The notes under the pieces are model-generated. The model did no database searches. It saw only the letters and a list, made by a program, of their open reading frames with translations, and was not told the DNA's origin. The translations under genes and the position numbers were made by a program. Shown one piece after another: positions 8,872 to 18,019 of a stretch of 64,000 nt of DNA. Source of the stretch: Rhodoferax sp. (GTDB lineage Bacteria > Pseudomonadota > Gammaproteobacteria > Burkholderiales > Burkholderiaceae_C); the NCBI RefSeq assembly GCF_030646845.1, contig NZ_JAUSLE010000003.1, forward strand, positions 1-64,000, read 5' to 3'. The first letter of the stretch is position 1; the number at the start of each line of letters is the position of its first letter.

Positions 8872-10584
8872 TCAGGGCGCGGGCGTTATCAACGGCGAAG
8901 CGGCGAACGCCGGGGCCGGCGCGTCGCGCAACTCCCTGCGCAGAATCTTGCCCAGGTTGGTCTTTGGCAGGGGCTCGGTTCGGAACTCGACGATCCTGGG
9001 CATCTTGTAGCCGGTCAGGTGCTGGCGGCAATGCGCAAGCAAGGCCGCTTCGGTCAGCGCCGGATCGTTCCTGACCACGATGATCTTCACAACCTCGCCG
9101 GACCGCTCGTCGCGCGCGCCGATGGCCGCCACTTCCGCCACGCCCGGGTGCAAGGCCACCGCGTCCTCGATCTGGTTGGGAAAGACCTTGAAGCCCGACA
9201 CGATGATCATGTCTTTCCTGCGATCGGTGATCTTGAAGTAGCCGCGCTCGTCCATGTAGCCCATGTCGCCGGTACGCAGCCAGCCGTCAGAAGTGAACAC
9301 CTTGGCAGTCTCGTCGGGCCGGTTCCAGTAGCCGGGCATGACCTGCGGGCCCCGCACACAGATCTCGCCGACCTCGCCAGGCAGGAGTTCGTTGTCACTG
9401 TCGTCAAGAATGGTGGCCTCGGTCGACGGCACCGGGATACCGATTGTTCCAGTCCACTGCTCGATGCCCAGCGGGCTGGAGATCACGACCGGCGAGGTCT
9501 CGGTCAAACCGTAACCTTCGATGATGGTCACGCCGGTGCGCTGCTTCCAGCGCTCGGCCACCACGCGCTGCACGGCCATGCCCCCGGCGCTGGTGAGCTT
9601 CAGGGCACGGGTATCCACGTCCGCAAACTCGGGTGCATCAAGCAGCGCCCGGTACAGCGTGTTGACGCCAATGATGATCGTGAAGGGGTATTTCTTGAGG
9701 TCGTGGATGAAGGCGTGCATATCCCTCGGATTGGTCACCAGGATGGTATGCGCGCCGAACTTCATGAAGACGAGCGCGGAGGTCAGTGCGTAGACGTGGT
9801 ACAGCGGCAACGGGCAGACGAAGATCTCCTTGCCCTCCACCAGGTCACGCGCCATCCACAACGCCATCTGCTGCACATTGGCGACCAGGTTGCCATGCGT
9901 CAGCATGACGCCCTTGGCCACGCCGGTGGTGCCGCCGGTGTACTGCAGAAATGCAATGTCCCTATGGCTCAGCGGCACGTGCTGCAGTGTTTGTCCACGG
10001 CCTTCGCGCAAGGTGGCATTGAATTCGATCGCACCCGGAATCTTCCACTCCGGCACCATGTGTTTCACGTACTTGACAACCACGTTGGTCAGCAGTTCCT
10101 TGACCACCGGGAACATGTCGCCAACCTCCGTCGTGATGACCCTGAGATCCAGCGCAAGATTTTTTTCCAGCACCTGTTGCAGCGTGTGGGCAAAGTTCTC
10201 CAGCACCACGATGGCGAGCGCGCCGGAGTCCTTCAACTGGTGCTCCAGCTCGGGCACTGTGTACTGCGGATTGACGTTCACCACCACGAGACCGGCCCGC
10301 AGCACACCAAACAGCGCCACCGGGTATTGCAGCAGGTTGGGCATCATGATCGCAACCCGGTCGCCCTTGTGCAACCCCAGCGAGTTCTGCAGGTAGGCGG
10401 CAAAGTCGCGGCTGTGCTGGTCAAGCTCGGCGTAGCTCATCGACGCCCCCATGTTGCTGTAGGCCGGCAAGTCCGCAAAGCGGTCACAACTGCGTCGCAT
10501 GACCTCCCGCAACGAGGCGAACTCGTCTACATCGGCCTCGGCCGCCATCCCTGGCGGGTAGCTCGTCAACCAGAGCTTGTCCAT
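8872..10584 (-). CDS. fadD: Long-chain fatty-acid--CoA ligase, copy 1
   Basis: This 570-aa cytoplasmic or membrane-associated enzyme activates fatty acids to acyl-CoA via an acyl-adenylate, feeding beta-oxidation. The ANL-superfamily motifs are clear: the AMP-binding loop YTGGTTGVAKG near residue 213, GYGLTETSP, and the hinge/C-terminal region WLRTGDMGYMDERGYFKITD followed by RRKDMIIVSGFKVFPNQIED. The ORF track starts at GTG 10590, but that codon overlaps the GGAGAGG ribosome-binding site. The ATG at 10584 (MDKLW) is correctly spaced and matches the start of the paralogue. It is a tandem duplicate of the next gene. Divergence is concentrated in the linker and the C-terminal tail. Confidence 0.95.
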   Translation of the reverse strand: MDKLWLTSYPPGMAAEADVDEFASLREVMRRSCDRFADLPAYSNMGASMSYAELDQHSRDFAAYLQNSLGLHKGDRVAIMMPNLLQYPVALFGVLRAGLVVVNVNPQYTVPELEHQLKDSGALAIVVLENFAHTLQQVLEKNLALDLRVITTEVGDMFPVVKELLTNVVVKYVKHMVPEWKIPGAIEFNATLREGRGQTLQHVPLSHRDIAFLQYTGGTTGVAKGVMLTHGNLVANVQQMALWMARDLVEGKEIFVCPLPLYHVYALTSALVFMKFGAHTILVTNPRDMHAFIHDLKKYPFTIIIGVNTLYRALLDAPEFADVDTRALKLTSAGGMAVQRVVAERWKQRTGVTIIEGYGLTETSPVVISSPLGIEQWTGTIGIPVPSTEATILDDSDNELLPGEVGEICVRGPQVMPGYWNRPDETAKVFTSDGWLRTGDMGYMDERGYFKITDRRKDMIIVSGFKVFPNQIEDAVALHPGVAEVAAIGARDERSGEVVKIIVVRNDPALTEAALLAHCRQHLTGYKMPRIVEFRTEPLPKTNLGKILRRELRDAPAPAFAASPLITPAP

Positions 10585-10730
10585 ATTCACCTCTCCGTTT
10601 TTTGTGTGTCATTTCCCGGACACCCTTGCCGCCGGGGGAGTCTGGTGTGAGCGCTATCGTAGTCCAGCCGTCGATTGAGCCGGACCGCGCGCGGGAACCG
10701 TTCGCCCTGGAACCCCACCAAACCAGCGGA

Positions 10731-12413
10731 TCAGGACGCTGGCGCCGGCGCGTCGCGCAACTGCCGGCGCAAAATCTTGCCCAGGTTGGTTTTGGGCAGA
10801 GGCTCGGTGCGGAACTCGACAATCTTCGGTATCTTGTAGTCGGTCAGGTGCTGGCGGCAATGCGCGAGCAAGGCCGCTTCGGTCAGCGCCGGATCGATCT
10901 TGACCACGATGATCTTGACGATCTCGCCGGACTTCGCATCGGGCACGCCGATGGCCGCCACCTCGGCGACACCTGGATGCATGGCCACGGCGTCCTCGAT
11001 CTGGTTGGGAAAGACCTTGAAGCCCGAGACGATGATCATGTCTTTCTTGCGGTCGGTGATCTTGAAGTAGCCGCGTTCGTCCATGAAGCCCATGTCGCCG
11101 GTCCTCAGCCAGCCGTCAGCAGTGAACACCTTGGCGGTCTCGTCGGGCCGGTTCCAGTAGCCCGTCATGACCTGGGGGCCGCGGATGCAGATTTCACCAA
11201 CCTCGCCGACCGGAAGTTCTCTCCCATCGTCGTCAAGCACGGCCGCCTCGGTCGACGGAAACGGCATGCCAATGGTGCCGGTCCAGTCGACGATGTTCAG
11301 CGGGTTGCAGATCGCGCCGGGCGAAGTCTCGGTCAGCCCGTAGGCCTCAATGATGGGCACGCCGGTGGCCGCCTTCCAGCGTTCGGCCACCACGCGCTGC
11401 ACGGCCATGCCGCCGGCATTGACCACCTTCAGGCTGTGCAAATCGACTTCCGAAAACTCAGGCGCGTCCAGCAGCGCCCGATAGAGCGTGTTGACGCCTA
11501 TCATCACCGTAAGCTTGTGCTTCTTGAGATCGTGGATGAAGGCATGCATGTCCCTCGGGTTGGTGATCAACACGTTGTGCGCCCCGATCTTCATGAACAC
11601 AAGGCTCGAGTTCAGCGCGTAGACGTGGTACAGCGGCAACGGGCAGACGAAGATCTCCTTGCCGTCCAGCAGATCACGGGCGATCCACGCGCCTACCTGC
11701 TGCAGGTTCGCCACCATGTTGCCGTGCGACAGGACAGCGCCCTTGGCCACGCCGGTGGTGCCGCCGGTGTACTGCAGAAACGCGATGTCGCTGTGACTCA
11801 GCGGCACATGGTGCAGGGTTTGTCCACGGCCTTCGCGCAGGGTGGCATTGAATTCAATTGCGCCCGCAATCTTCCACTCCGGCACCATGTGTTTCACGTA
11901 CTTCACCACGACGTTGGTCAGCAGCTCCTTGACCACCGGGAACATGTCACCGACCTCCGTCGTGATGACCGTCAGCTTGAGCGCCGGGTTCTTCTCCAGC
12001 ACCTCCTGCAAGGTGTGGGCAAAGTTTTCCAGCACGACGATGGCCACAGCGCCCGAGTCTTTCAACTGGTGCTCCAGCTCGGGCACCGTGTACTGCGGAT
12101 TGACGTTCACCACCACCAGGCCGGCCCGCAGCACGCCAAACAGCGCCACCGGGTATTGCAGCAGGTTGGGCATCATGATCGCGACCCGGTCGCCCTTATG
12201 CAGCCCCAGCGAGTTCTGCAAGTAGGCGGCAAAGTCGCGGCTGTGCTGGTCAAGCTCCGCGTAGCTCATCGCGGCACCCATATTGCTGTAGGCGGGCAAG
12301 CTCGCAAAGCGCTCGCAACTGCTTCGCAGCACCTCCCGCACCGAACTGAATTCGTGAACATCCACCTCGGCCGGGATCCCTGGCGGGTAGTTCTTCAACC
12401 AGAGCTTATCCAT
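10731..12413 (-). CDS. fadD: Long-chain fatty-acid--CoA ligase, copy 2
   Basis: This 560-aa acyl-CoA synthetase is very similar to copy 1 over its full length. The N-terminal ~230 residues are nearly identical, including YAELDQHSRDFAAYLQNSL and the YTGGTTGVAKG loop near residue 214. The start is taken at the ATG at 12413 (MDKLW), preceded by AAAGGAGA, rather than the ORF-track 12488. It lies upstream of copy 1 with about 146 bp between them, enough for a separate promoter. Differences in the acyl-binding region (SPGAICNPLNIVD versus SPVVISSPLGIEQ) could mean different chain-length preference, which is inference. Confidence 0.95.
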   Translation of the reverse strand: MDKLWLKNYPPGIPAEVDVHEFSSVREVLRSSCERFASLPAYSNMGAAMSYAELDQHSRDFAAYLQNSLGLHKGDRVAIMMPNLLQYPVALFGVLRAGLVVVNVNPQYTVPELEHQLKDSGAVAIVVLENFAHTLQEVLEKNPALKLTVITTEVGDMFPVVKELLTNVVVKYVKHMVPEWKIAGAIEFNATLREGRGQTLHHVPLSHSDIAFLQYTGGTTGVAKGAVLSHGNMVANLQQVGAWIARDLLDGKEIFVCPLPLYHVYALNSSLVFMKIGAHNVLITNPRDMHAFIHDLKKHKLTVMIGVNTLYRALLDAPEFSEVDLHSLKVVNAGGMAVQRVVAERWKAATGVPIIEAYGLTETSPGAICNPLNIVDWTGTIGMPFPSTEAAVLDDDGRELPVGEVGEICIRGPQVMTGYWNRPDETAKVFTADGWLRTGDMGFMDERGYFKITDRKKDMIIVSGFKVFPNQIEDAVAMHPGVAEVAAIGVPDAKSGEIVKIIVVKIDPALTEAALLAHCRQHLTDYKIPKIVEFRTEPLPKTNLGKILRRQLRDAPAPAS

Positions 12414-12684
12414 GTGACTGTCTCCTTTTCTGACCGCACGTGCATCCTGGACCCGACGGCGCGCCGGGAGTCCGGCGTGTTGCGGCACGCCTCAGGATGC
12501 TGACAACCGTGCAGAAAATCCAGTCTAGGAAGTGGCCGCTACGCCAGCTTGATATTTCTCAACGTCAAGCCCTGCTGGAGGCGCTTTTTTTGGCACGTTC
12601 AGGTTCAGCACTGATCGAACACCAGCCTGACGCCCGGATTTCTTTGAAAGCAGGGCACCAGCCCTCGTTGAATTTGCGTATGTC

Positions 12685-12701
12685 GCTATCTATTCGATAG
12701 C
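12685..12701 (+). repeat. Truncated copy B of the dispersed repeat / small hairpin
   Basis: GCTATC-TATTC-GATAGC forms a perfect 6 bp stem and matches the head of the dispersed repeat, but the rest of the element is missing. It lies immediately downstream of the DUF1501 stop codon. The remaining bases between this point and the fadD start at 12413 show no gene I can support. Confidence 0.35.
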
Positions 12702-12702
12702 A

Positions 12703-14160
12703 TCAGAGCATAAAGCCGAGATTGACCGGGTAACCGGTTCCGCCAAAATGGCCGAGGTTGGGCAGGATGCCGGTGAGTTCACCGTCAGCCACGCCAAACC
12801 ATTTGGCCAGCGTCGCGGCGTACTGGTCTACCGAGGTACTGGGCAGCAGCCGGCCTTGCCCCACGTGCCACTGGTCTTCCGGCGCGGCGGTATTGGCGAC
12901 ACTGACCGGCGGTGGGACGCCGTAGAACGCTTTGCCGTTGACCGCACCGCCCACCACCAGGTGATGGCTGCCCCAGCCATGGTCCGAGCCGTCACCGTTG
13001 GAGGCCAGGGTCCGGCCGAAGTCGGAGGCGGTGAAAGCCGTCACCTTGTTGGCCACCCCCATCTCGACCGTGGCGTCGTAAAACGCCGTCATGGCGGCAC
13101 TCACCCGGCCCATCAAAGCGGACTGCTGCCCAACCAGGTTGTCGTGCAGGTCAAAGCCGCCCAGTGACACAAAGAACACCTGGCGCGTCGCGCCGAGCGT
13201 GGCCTGGCCCTTGATCAGGCGTGCCACCATTTTCAGCTGCTGTGCAAAGCTGTCGGTCGGAAACACCGTGGCAGGAGGCGTCAGCGCCAGGGCCGCCGTC
13301 ACCGAGCCTTCCGCATTGATGGCGCGCTGGGTGACCCGGTTGTATTCGTTTTCCAGTTTCTGGGGCCTGGCTTGCTGAATCAGGCTGTTGAGGGCGCCGC
13401 GCACTGCACTGGAGCCATAGACCGTGGGGTCTGTGGCGGGTCGGATCCGGATGGCACCGGTGGTGCTGACCTGGTACTGCAGCGCCGTGTCACCCGACAG
13501 AAAGACCGCATTGCCCGTCACCGACATGCAGGTAAACAGGGAGTTGGAGTTGCCCGACAACGCCAGGTCACCGATGTTGCCACCCCAGCCCACCTTGGAG
13601 CCCTCGGGCGAGGACGATTGCCAGATGGATTGCTGGTCATTGTGGGAAAACAATTGCGGCGGCCGCGGGTACAGGGCCCGGTTTGAATTGCTGTACTGCG
13701 CGCGCGTCAGCGGCACCACCAGCGGGCCCACGTTCAGTTGCACCGCCGCGTGGCCGGTGTTGAACAGATTGGCCACGCCACTCATGGACGGATGCAGTGC
13801 GTACTGGCGCGCCTGCCCCAGAACATCCACGGGCGCAACGGCGGGATTCAGCAGCGTGGCCGCCAGATCCGCCTTGGCCAACGCGATGCCGCCGGCCGTC
13901 TGCCCCACGCCACCGCCGCGGATGGCGCTGTACAGGTTGTAGCTGGGGTCGTCATACGTCACGACGGTATTGGCATAGTCGTTGCCACCGTACAGGAACA
14001 CGCAAACCAGTGCCTTGTAGTCAGTGGCGTCAAAAGCGGCGGCCTCACCCATGGCCGCCAGGTTCAGCGCGAGTGGCAGGGCGGTGCCGGTCAGTGCCAG
14101 CTGACCGGAACGCTTCAGAAAGGCGCGGCGGGTATGGTGTTGGGCTTGTAGTAAATGCAT
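12703..14160 (-). CDS. DUF1501 family protein with Tat signal
   Basis: This 485-aa protein has a twin-arginine signal at residues 11-30 (RRAFLKRSGQLALTGTALPL), so it is exported folded to the periplasm. The body fits DUF1501, a family with a sulfatase/alkaline phosphatase-like fold: CVFLYGGNDYANTVV near the start, HNDQQSIWQSS, FFVSLGGFDLHDN and FGRTLASNGDGSDHGWGSHH. The His/Asp-rich blocks suggest a metal site, but no activity is established to my knowledge. AGAAGG precedes the ATG. It follows the DUF1800 gene by 13 bp. This gene pair recurs across bacteria, so the two products probably work together. Confidence 0.85.
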   Translation of the reverse strand: MHLLQAQHHTRRAFLKRSGQLALTGTALPLALNLAAMGEAAAFDATDYKALVCVFLYGGNDYANTVVTYDDPSYNLYSAIRGGGVGQTAGGIALAKADLAATLLNPAVAPVDVLGQARQYALHPSMSGVANLFNTGHAAVQLNVGPLVVPLTRAQYSNSNRALYPRPPQLFSHNDQQSIWQSSSPEGSKVGWGGNIGDLALSGNSNSLFTCMSVTGNAVFLSGDTALQYQVSTTGAIRIRPATDPTVYGSSAVRGALNSLIQQARPQKLENEYNRVTQRAINAEGSVTAALALTPPATVFPTDSFAQQLKMVARLIKGQATLGATRQVFFVSLGGFDLHDNLVGQQSALMGRVSAAMTAFYDATVEMGVANKVTAFTASDFGRTLASNGDGSDHGWGSHHLVVGGAVNGKAFYGVPPPVSVANTAAPEDQWHVGQGRLLPSTSVDQYAATLAKWFGVADGELTGILPNLGHFGGTGYPVNLGFML

Positions 14161-14173
14161 GTCGGGCCTTCTC

Positions 14174-15985
14174 TTATTTCTGGATCAGGTACTCGGCAGA
14201 CGCCATCACCATCAACACCGCCGCGCAGACGCGGTTGCGCTTGATGGTGCTGGAGCTGCTCGCCGTGACCGCAGTAGCGTTCAAGGCGTTGACGATGAGC
14301 GTGTGGTTGGCCGCCGACAACTGTCCGGCACACAGCAGCAGGTTAATGCGCCGCACCAGCGCTGCCGCGTCGGTGACCAAAGCCAGTTCATTGGTGTAGG
14401 CGGCGCTGATGTCGCCCGAATTCAGACCACTGGAGATGACCCCCATCATGTAATTCAGGTATCCGCCGACACTGCTTTCCGTGACGAGCTGAAACTCGGG
14501 GGCCACCACGCCGACGGTCAGCCCGGTGGATGGCGGCACATAGCCGGGCCTGAAGAAATTAAAAACCGACGGCGAGCGCAGCGGGCTTTGCCCCAGTTGC
14601 GTTCCGGCATTGCTCAAGTCAACGATCTTCCAGGCACCACTGGTGGAGTTGACGCCAAAGGTGCGCACCCATTGCACCAGCCGCAGCATCGGTTCGCGCA
14701 GCTTGCCGATTTCGGTCTGGCCCAGATTCGCCGGGTCGCGCGCTTCGTCATCCCTCAGGATGGCGGCAAAGACATACGCCAGGTCCCCACGCACCCCGGC
14801 GCCGTTGTTGATGAAGACATCCGCCACGCGCTTCACATACTGCGGGCTGGGGTTGCTGGTGACCAGCCGCTGGATCATTTGCCGGCAAAAAAATGGCGCC
14901 GTGTTGGGATGATTGAACAGCGTGTCCAGCGCGGTCTTGAGGGCGACCGCTCCCGGTGTATTGGCGGCAATGGTGGTTCCCAAAAACGTCGCCGCCAGGG
15001 TAGAGTGATTGCTGGCCGTCAGCACCATCGGCAGACGGGCAAAGGCCGTGCTACCCACCGTGCGAGTGCCGCCGCCGGTTTGGGGTATCACGGTGTTCAC
15101 GTTTTGACTTTGGTCCAGGTCGTAACCCGTGAAAACACGCGCCAGATTGCTCACGTCGCTGGCGCTGTAGCTGTCGGTCTTGTTGCCGGCACCGTCAACC
15201 TTGGCGCTGCCATCCGGATTGAGTTGGTGCAGCCCGATGGTGAACAGCTGCATCACCTCACGGGCGTAGTTTTCGTCCGGCTGGCGGCCCGACGAGTTTT
15301 CTTTCTTGTTGCCTTTGGTATTGAGGTAGTAGCCCATCGCCGGGTTCAGGGTGACGGCTTCCAGCAAGTCACGGTAGTTGCCCAGCGCATGGGCCGCCAG
15401 CGTGTCCCAGTAATGCGCCATGGCGTGGCTGCGCCAGCTGAAATCAAGCCCGCTGAGCGACACCACAAAGAACTCGGACAACGCCAGTGCCACGCGCTTG
15501 CGCAAGGGGTCAGGCGCGGTCATGAGCTGGTTCCAGACCATGTAGTCGCCGGGCGCACTGCTGTCGTAGTAATTGGCAGGATTGAGCACATCGCCATAGC
15601 CCTTGCCATTGAGCCAGTCCCAGCCCGTGGTTCCAAAAGGCAGGGCCACCTGACGCTCCAGCCAGACCGTGCAGCCGGTGGCCCGAAGCGAGGCGATCTC
15701 TGCGTCACTGGCCGAAAACTGGGCCTGCAGCAGGAAGCGCGCCGCGTCTTCATCGGTGGCCGGTGTCACATAGTTGAAGCCGGCGTTGCTCAGGCTGATG
15801 CTGGTGCCCCCCACCGGGGTGCTGGCGCCAGACGTTGAGCCGCCACCCCCACCACCGCAGGCGGCCAGCGCCGCAGCAGCCAGTGCGGCCGCCGCCGCGG
15901 CTCCGGCCGGTGAAGAAGGCTGCTCCGGCAAGGGCGCTTCAACGGCGTCCATTGCACCCACTTCGTCAACAAGGTTTTGCGTCAT
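14174..15985 (-). CDS. DUF1800 family protein, possible lipoprotein
   Basis: This 603-aa protein matches the DUF1800 family, for example SEFFVVSLSGLDFSWRSHAMAHYWDTL (quoted in part), ENYAREVMQLFTIGLHQLN and NPDGSAKVD. It is the partner of the DUF1501 protein downstream. The N-terminus is odd. An acidic stretch of about 25 residues is followed by an alanine-rich hydrophobic run ending in ALAACGGGGGG, which resembles a lipobox but lacks the usual basic n-region. Either it is a poor lipoprotein signal or the protein reaches the periplasm with its Tat partner. Its biochemical role is unknown. No other start gives a better signal peptide. Confidence 0.82.
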   Translation of the reverse strand: MTQNLVDEVGAMDAVEAPLPEQPSSPAGAAAAAALAAAALAACGGGGGGSTSGASTPVGGTSISLSNAGFNYVTPATDEDAARFLLQAQFSASDAEIASLRATGCTVWLERQVALPFGTTGWDWLNGKGYGDVLNPANYYDSSAPGDYMVWNQLMTAPDPLRKRVALALSEFFVVSLSGLDFSWRSHAMAHYWDTLAAHALGNYRDLLEAVTLNPAMGYYLNTKGNKKENSSGRQPDENYAREVMQLFTIGLHQLNPDGSAKVDGAGNKTDSYSASDVSNLARVFTGYDLDQSQNVNTVIPQTGGGTRTVGSTAFARLPMVLTASNHSTLAATFLGTTIAANTPGAVALKTALDTLFNHPNTAPFFCRQMIQRLVTSNPSPQYVKRVADVFINNGAGVRGDLAYVFAAILRDDEARDPANLGQTEIGKLREPMLRLVQWVRTFGVNSTSGAWKIVDLSNAGTQLGQSPLRSPSVFNFFRPGYVPPSTGLTVGVVAPEFQLVTESSVGGYLNYMMGVISSGLNSGDISAAYTNELALVTDAAALVRRINLLLCAGQLSAANHTLIVNALNATAVTASSSSTIKRNRVCAAVLMVMASAEYLIQK

Positions 15986-16101
15986 GGCAACATTTCCCCG
16001 AAAAAGGGGCGGAAAAGGCGAAGCCCCGAGGCTAAGTGGACCGTGCCAATTTCACCTAAGGGGCTTGCAATCTGTTACCAGGAAAAACAGTTTGGAGTTG
16101 C

Positions 16102-16124
16102 AAAAAAGCCACCAGATCGGTGGC
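16102..16124 (-). terminator. Rho-independent terminator of pyrF
   Basis: On the minus strand, GCCACC-GATCT-GGTGGC is a perfect 6 bp stem followed by TTTTTT, starting 11 bp after the pyrF stop. This separates pyrF from the DUF1800 operon downstream. Confidence 0.85.
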
Positions 16125-16134
16125 CTTGCAGGGT

Positions 16135-16980
16135 CTAGGCGGGCGGTCTGGCCGCCTGCAGGAGATCCCGGGTCCTGATCGCCTCGCGCCGGGCGGCAGC
16201 GGCATAGTCTTCGCCGGACGACGCGTAGAGAATGGCGCGCGACGAGTTCACGATGATGGGCGCCACCGTTTCGCCGTTCACCCCACGCCAGCCCGCCCTG
16301 ACCGTGGCCGCGGCATCGCCGCCTTGCGCACCGACACCGGGAATCAGCAGCGGCAGGGTCGGGGCCACTGCGCGCACCCGTTCAATCTCTGCCGGATAAG
16401 TAGCGCCCACCACCAGCCCCAACTGGCCATTGAGGTTCCAGGGACCCTGCGCCAGTCGCGCCACATGCTCGTACAGCAGTGGCGCACCCTCGATGCTGGA
16501 GAGGCGCTGCGACTGCAAGTCGTCGCCGCCCGGGTTGGAGGTGCGGCACAGCAAAAATGCACCTTTGCCCTGGTACTTCAGATAGGGCTGCACCGAATCA
16601 AAGCCCATGAACGGCGACAGAGTCACTGCGTCGGCCCCATAGCGCTCGAATGCTTCAATCGCGTACTGTTCGGCCGTGCTCCCGATGTCGCCGCGCTTGG
16701 CATCCAGGATGATGGGGACCTGGGGCGCGGCACGGCGCATGTGCGCCATCAGACGCTCCAGCTGGTCTTCGGCCCGGTGTGCCGCAAAGTAGGCGATTTG
16801 CGGCTTGAAGGCAATCACCAGATCGGCGGTCGCATCCACCATCGCGGCGCAAAAGTCGTAAATCTTGCTGGCGTCACCGCGGAGTTTGGCCGGAAATTTG
16901 GTGGGCTCGGGGTCCAGCCCCACGCACAACATCGAGCCGTTTTGGCGCTCGGCGGTGCGCAGCATGTCGAGGAATGTCAT
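16135..16980 (-). CDS. pyrF: Orotidine-5'-phosphate decarboxylase
   Basis: This 281-aa enzyme converts OMP to UMP, the last step of de novo pyrimidine synthesis. The length and sequence fit the type 2 PyrF group, with [13 protein letters not shown] at the N-terminus and the catalytic Asp-Lys-Asp array in [17 protein letters not shown]. The ORF track runs to 17154 inside the vanB gene. The ATG at 16980 (MTFLDML) is the start, 61 bp after the vanB stop. A strong terminator follows the stop codon. It sits downstream of the van genes but shares no function with them. Confidence 0.96.
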   Translation of the reverse strand: MTFLDMLRTAERQNGSMLCVGLDPEPTKFPAKLRGDASKIYDFCAAMVDATADLVIAFKPQIAYFAAHRAEDQLERLMAHMRRAAPQVPIILDAKRGDIGSTAEQYAIEAFERYGADAVTLSPFMGFDSVQPYLKYQGKGAFLLCRTSNPGGDDLQSQRLSSIEGAPLLYEHVARLAQGPWNLNGQLGLVVGATYPAEIERVRAVAPTLPLLIPGVGAQGGDAAATVRAGWRGVNGETVAPIIVNSSRAILYASSGEDYAAAARREAIRTRDLLQAARPPA

Positions 16981-17041
16981 CCGGGTATTGTAAGAAGCGC
17001 CGCCCGGACTACGGCACCCTGGCGGCCCGGAGCGACGGGCC

Positions 17042-18010
17042 TCAAAGATCCAGCACCAGCATCGCGGTTTTGGCGCGGGAACAGCAGGGCAGGAACTGGT
17101 CGTTCGCCGCCTGCTCTTCGGGCGTGAGGTAGCTGTCCTTGTGGTCCGGCACACCTTCGAGCACCCGCGTCAGGCACGTGCCACACACACCCTGCTCGCA
17201 GGACATCATGATTTCCACGCCAGCCGCGGCCAGCGCCTTGGTGACCGTCATGTCTTTGGGTACCGTGACAATGCGGCCCGAACTGGCCAGTTTGATTTCG
17301 AAACTCGCGTCACTCTCTGACTTGACCACTTCGGCGGCGAAGAATTCGTAGTGCAGCTGACTCTCGGGCCAGCCTTGCGCACGCGCTGTGCTCAGTACCG
17401 CATCCATATAGCCCTTGGGGCCACAGACATACAGATGCACGCCGCTTTGCGGCGCTGCCAGCAACCCGGCGAGGTCCAGCTTCTGGGCCGTGGGTCCATC
17501 GTCAAAATGGAACTGCACCTGGGGCGCATAGGCGGACGACACGATGCGCTGGTAGAAGGCGGTGCGCTCGCGCGAGCGCGTGCTGTAGTGCATCTCGAAA
17601 TCAGCCCCGGTGATGGCCAGCCGCTCGGCCATGCACAGGATCGGCGTCACGCCGATGCCACCGGCCAGCAGCAGGCTGCGCCGGGCATCGTGCGCCAGCG
17701 GGAAGTGATTCTTCGGCGCACTGATCTGTAGCACCTGCCCCTCTTGCACCTGCTCGTGCATTGCCTGCGAGCCGCCGCGCGAGGCCGGGTCACGCAGCAC
17801 GCCGATCAGGTAACGGTGGGTTTCCTTGGGGTCATTGCACAGCGAATACTGGCGTGTCAGGCCACCGGGCAACTGCACGTCCACATGGGAGCCGGCAGCG
17901 AAGGCCGGCAGGGGCCCGCCATTGACCTCCACCAACTCGAAGGTGCTGATGTCCAGCGCTTCCGTGGCCTTGCGCGCCACGCGGACCGATAAAGTCGATG
18001 CATTGCTCAT
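17042..18010 (-). CDS. vanB: Vanillate O-demethylase reductase subunit
   Basis: This 322-aa electron-transfer subunit passes electrons from NAD(P)H via FMN and a [2Fe-2S] cluster to the VanA oxygenase. It has the phthalate-dioxygenase-reductase order: flavin domain (RQYSLCND near residue 55), pyridine-nucleotide domain ([17 protein letters not shown] near 115; [10 protein letters not shown]) and C-terminal plant-type ferredoxin domain with CEQGVCGTC near 272 and a fourth cysteine pair in FLPCCS. It starts 9 bp after the vanA stop with GAGGACAAG before the ATG, so it is co-transcribed with vanA. Confidence 0.92.
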   Translation of the reverse strand: MSNASTLSVRVARKATEALDISTFELVEVNGGPLPAFAAGSHVDVQLPGGLTRQYSLCNDPKETHRYLIGVLRDPASRGGSQAMHEQVQEGQVLQISAPKNHFPLAHDARRSLLLAGGIGVTPILCMAERLAITGADFEMHYSTRSRERTAFYQRIVSSAYAPQVQFHFDDGPTAQKLDLAGLLAAPQSGVHLYVCGPKGYMDAVLSTARAQGWPESQLHYEFFAAEVVKSESDASFEIKLASSGRIVTVPKDMTVTKALAAAGVEIMMSCEQGVCGTCLTRVLEGVPDHKDSYLTPEEQAANDQFLPCCSRAKTAMLVLDL

Positions 18011-18019
18011 GGCTTGTCC

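Noticed and set aside
8839-12503. Two long plus-strand ORFs (603 and 633 aa) that resemble each other
   Set aside because: They are antisense to the duplicated fadD genes, so their similarity follows from the duplication and is not independent evidence of coding.
12440-12700. 86-aa plus-strand ORF between fadD copy 2 and DUF1501
   Set aside because: It has no ribosome-binding site and no family resemblance, and it overlaps the fadD upstream region.
14159-15838. 559-aa plus-strand ORF antisense to DUF1800
   Set aside because: It is fully covered by a gene with clear family motifs, and the product has no recognisable domain.
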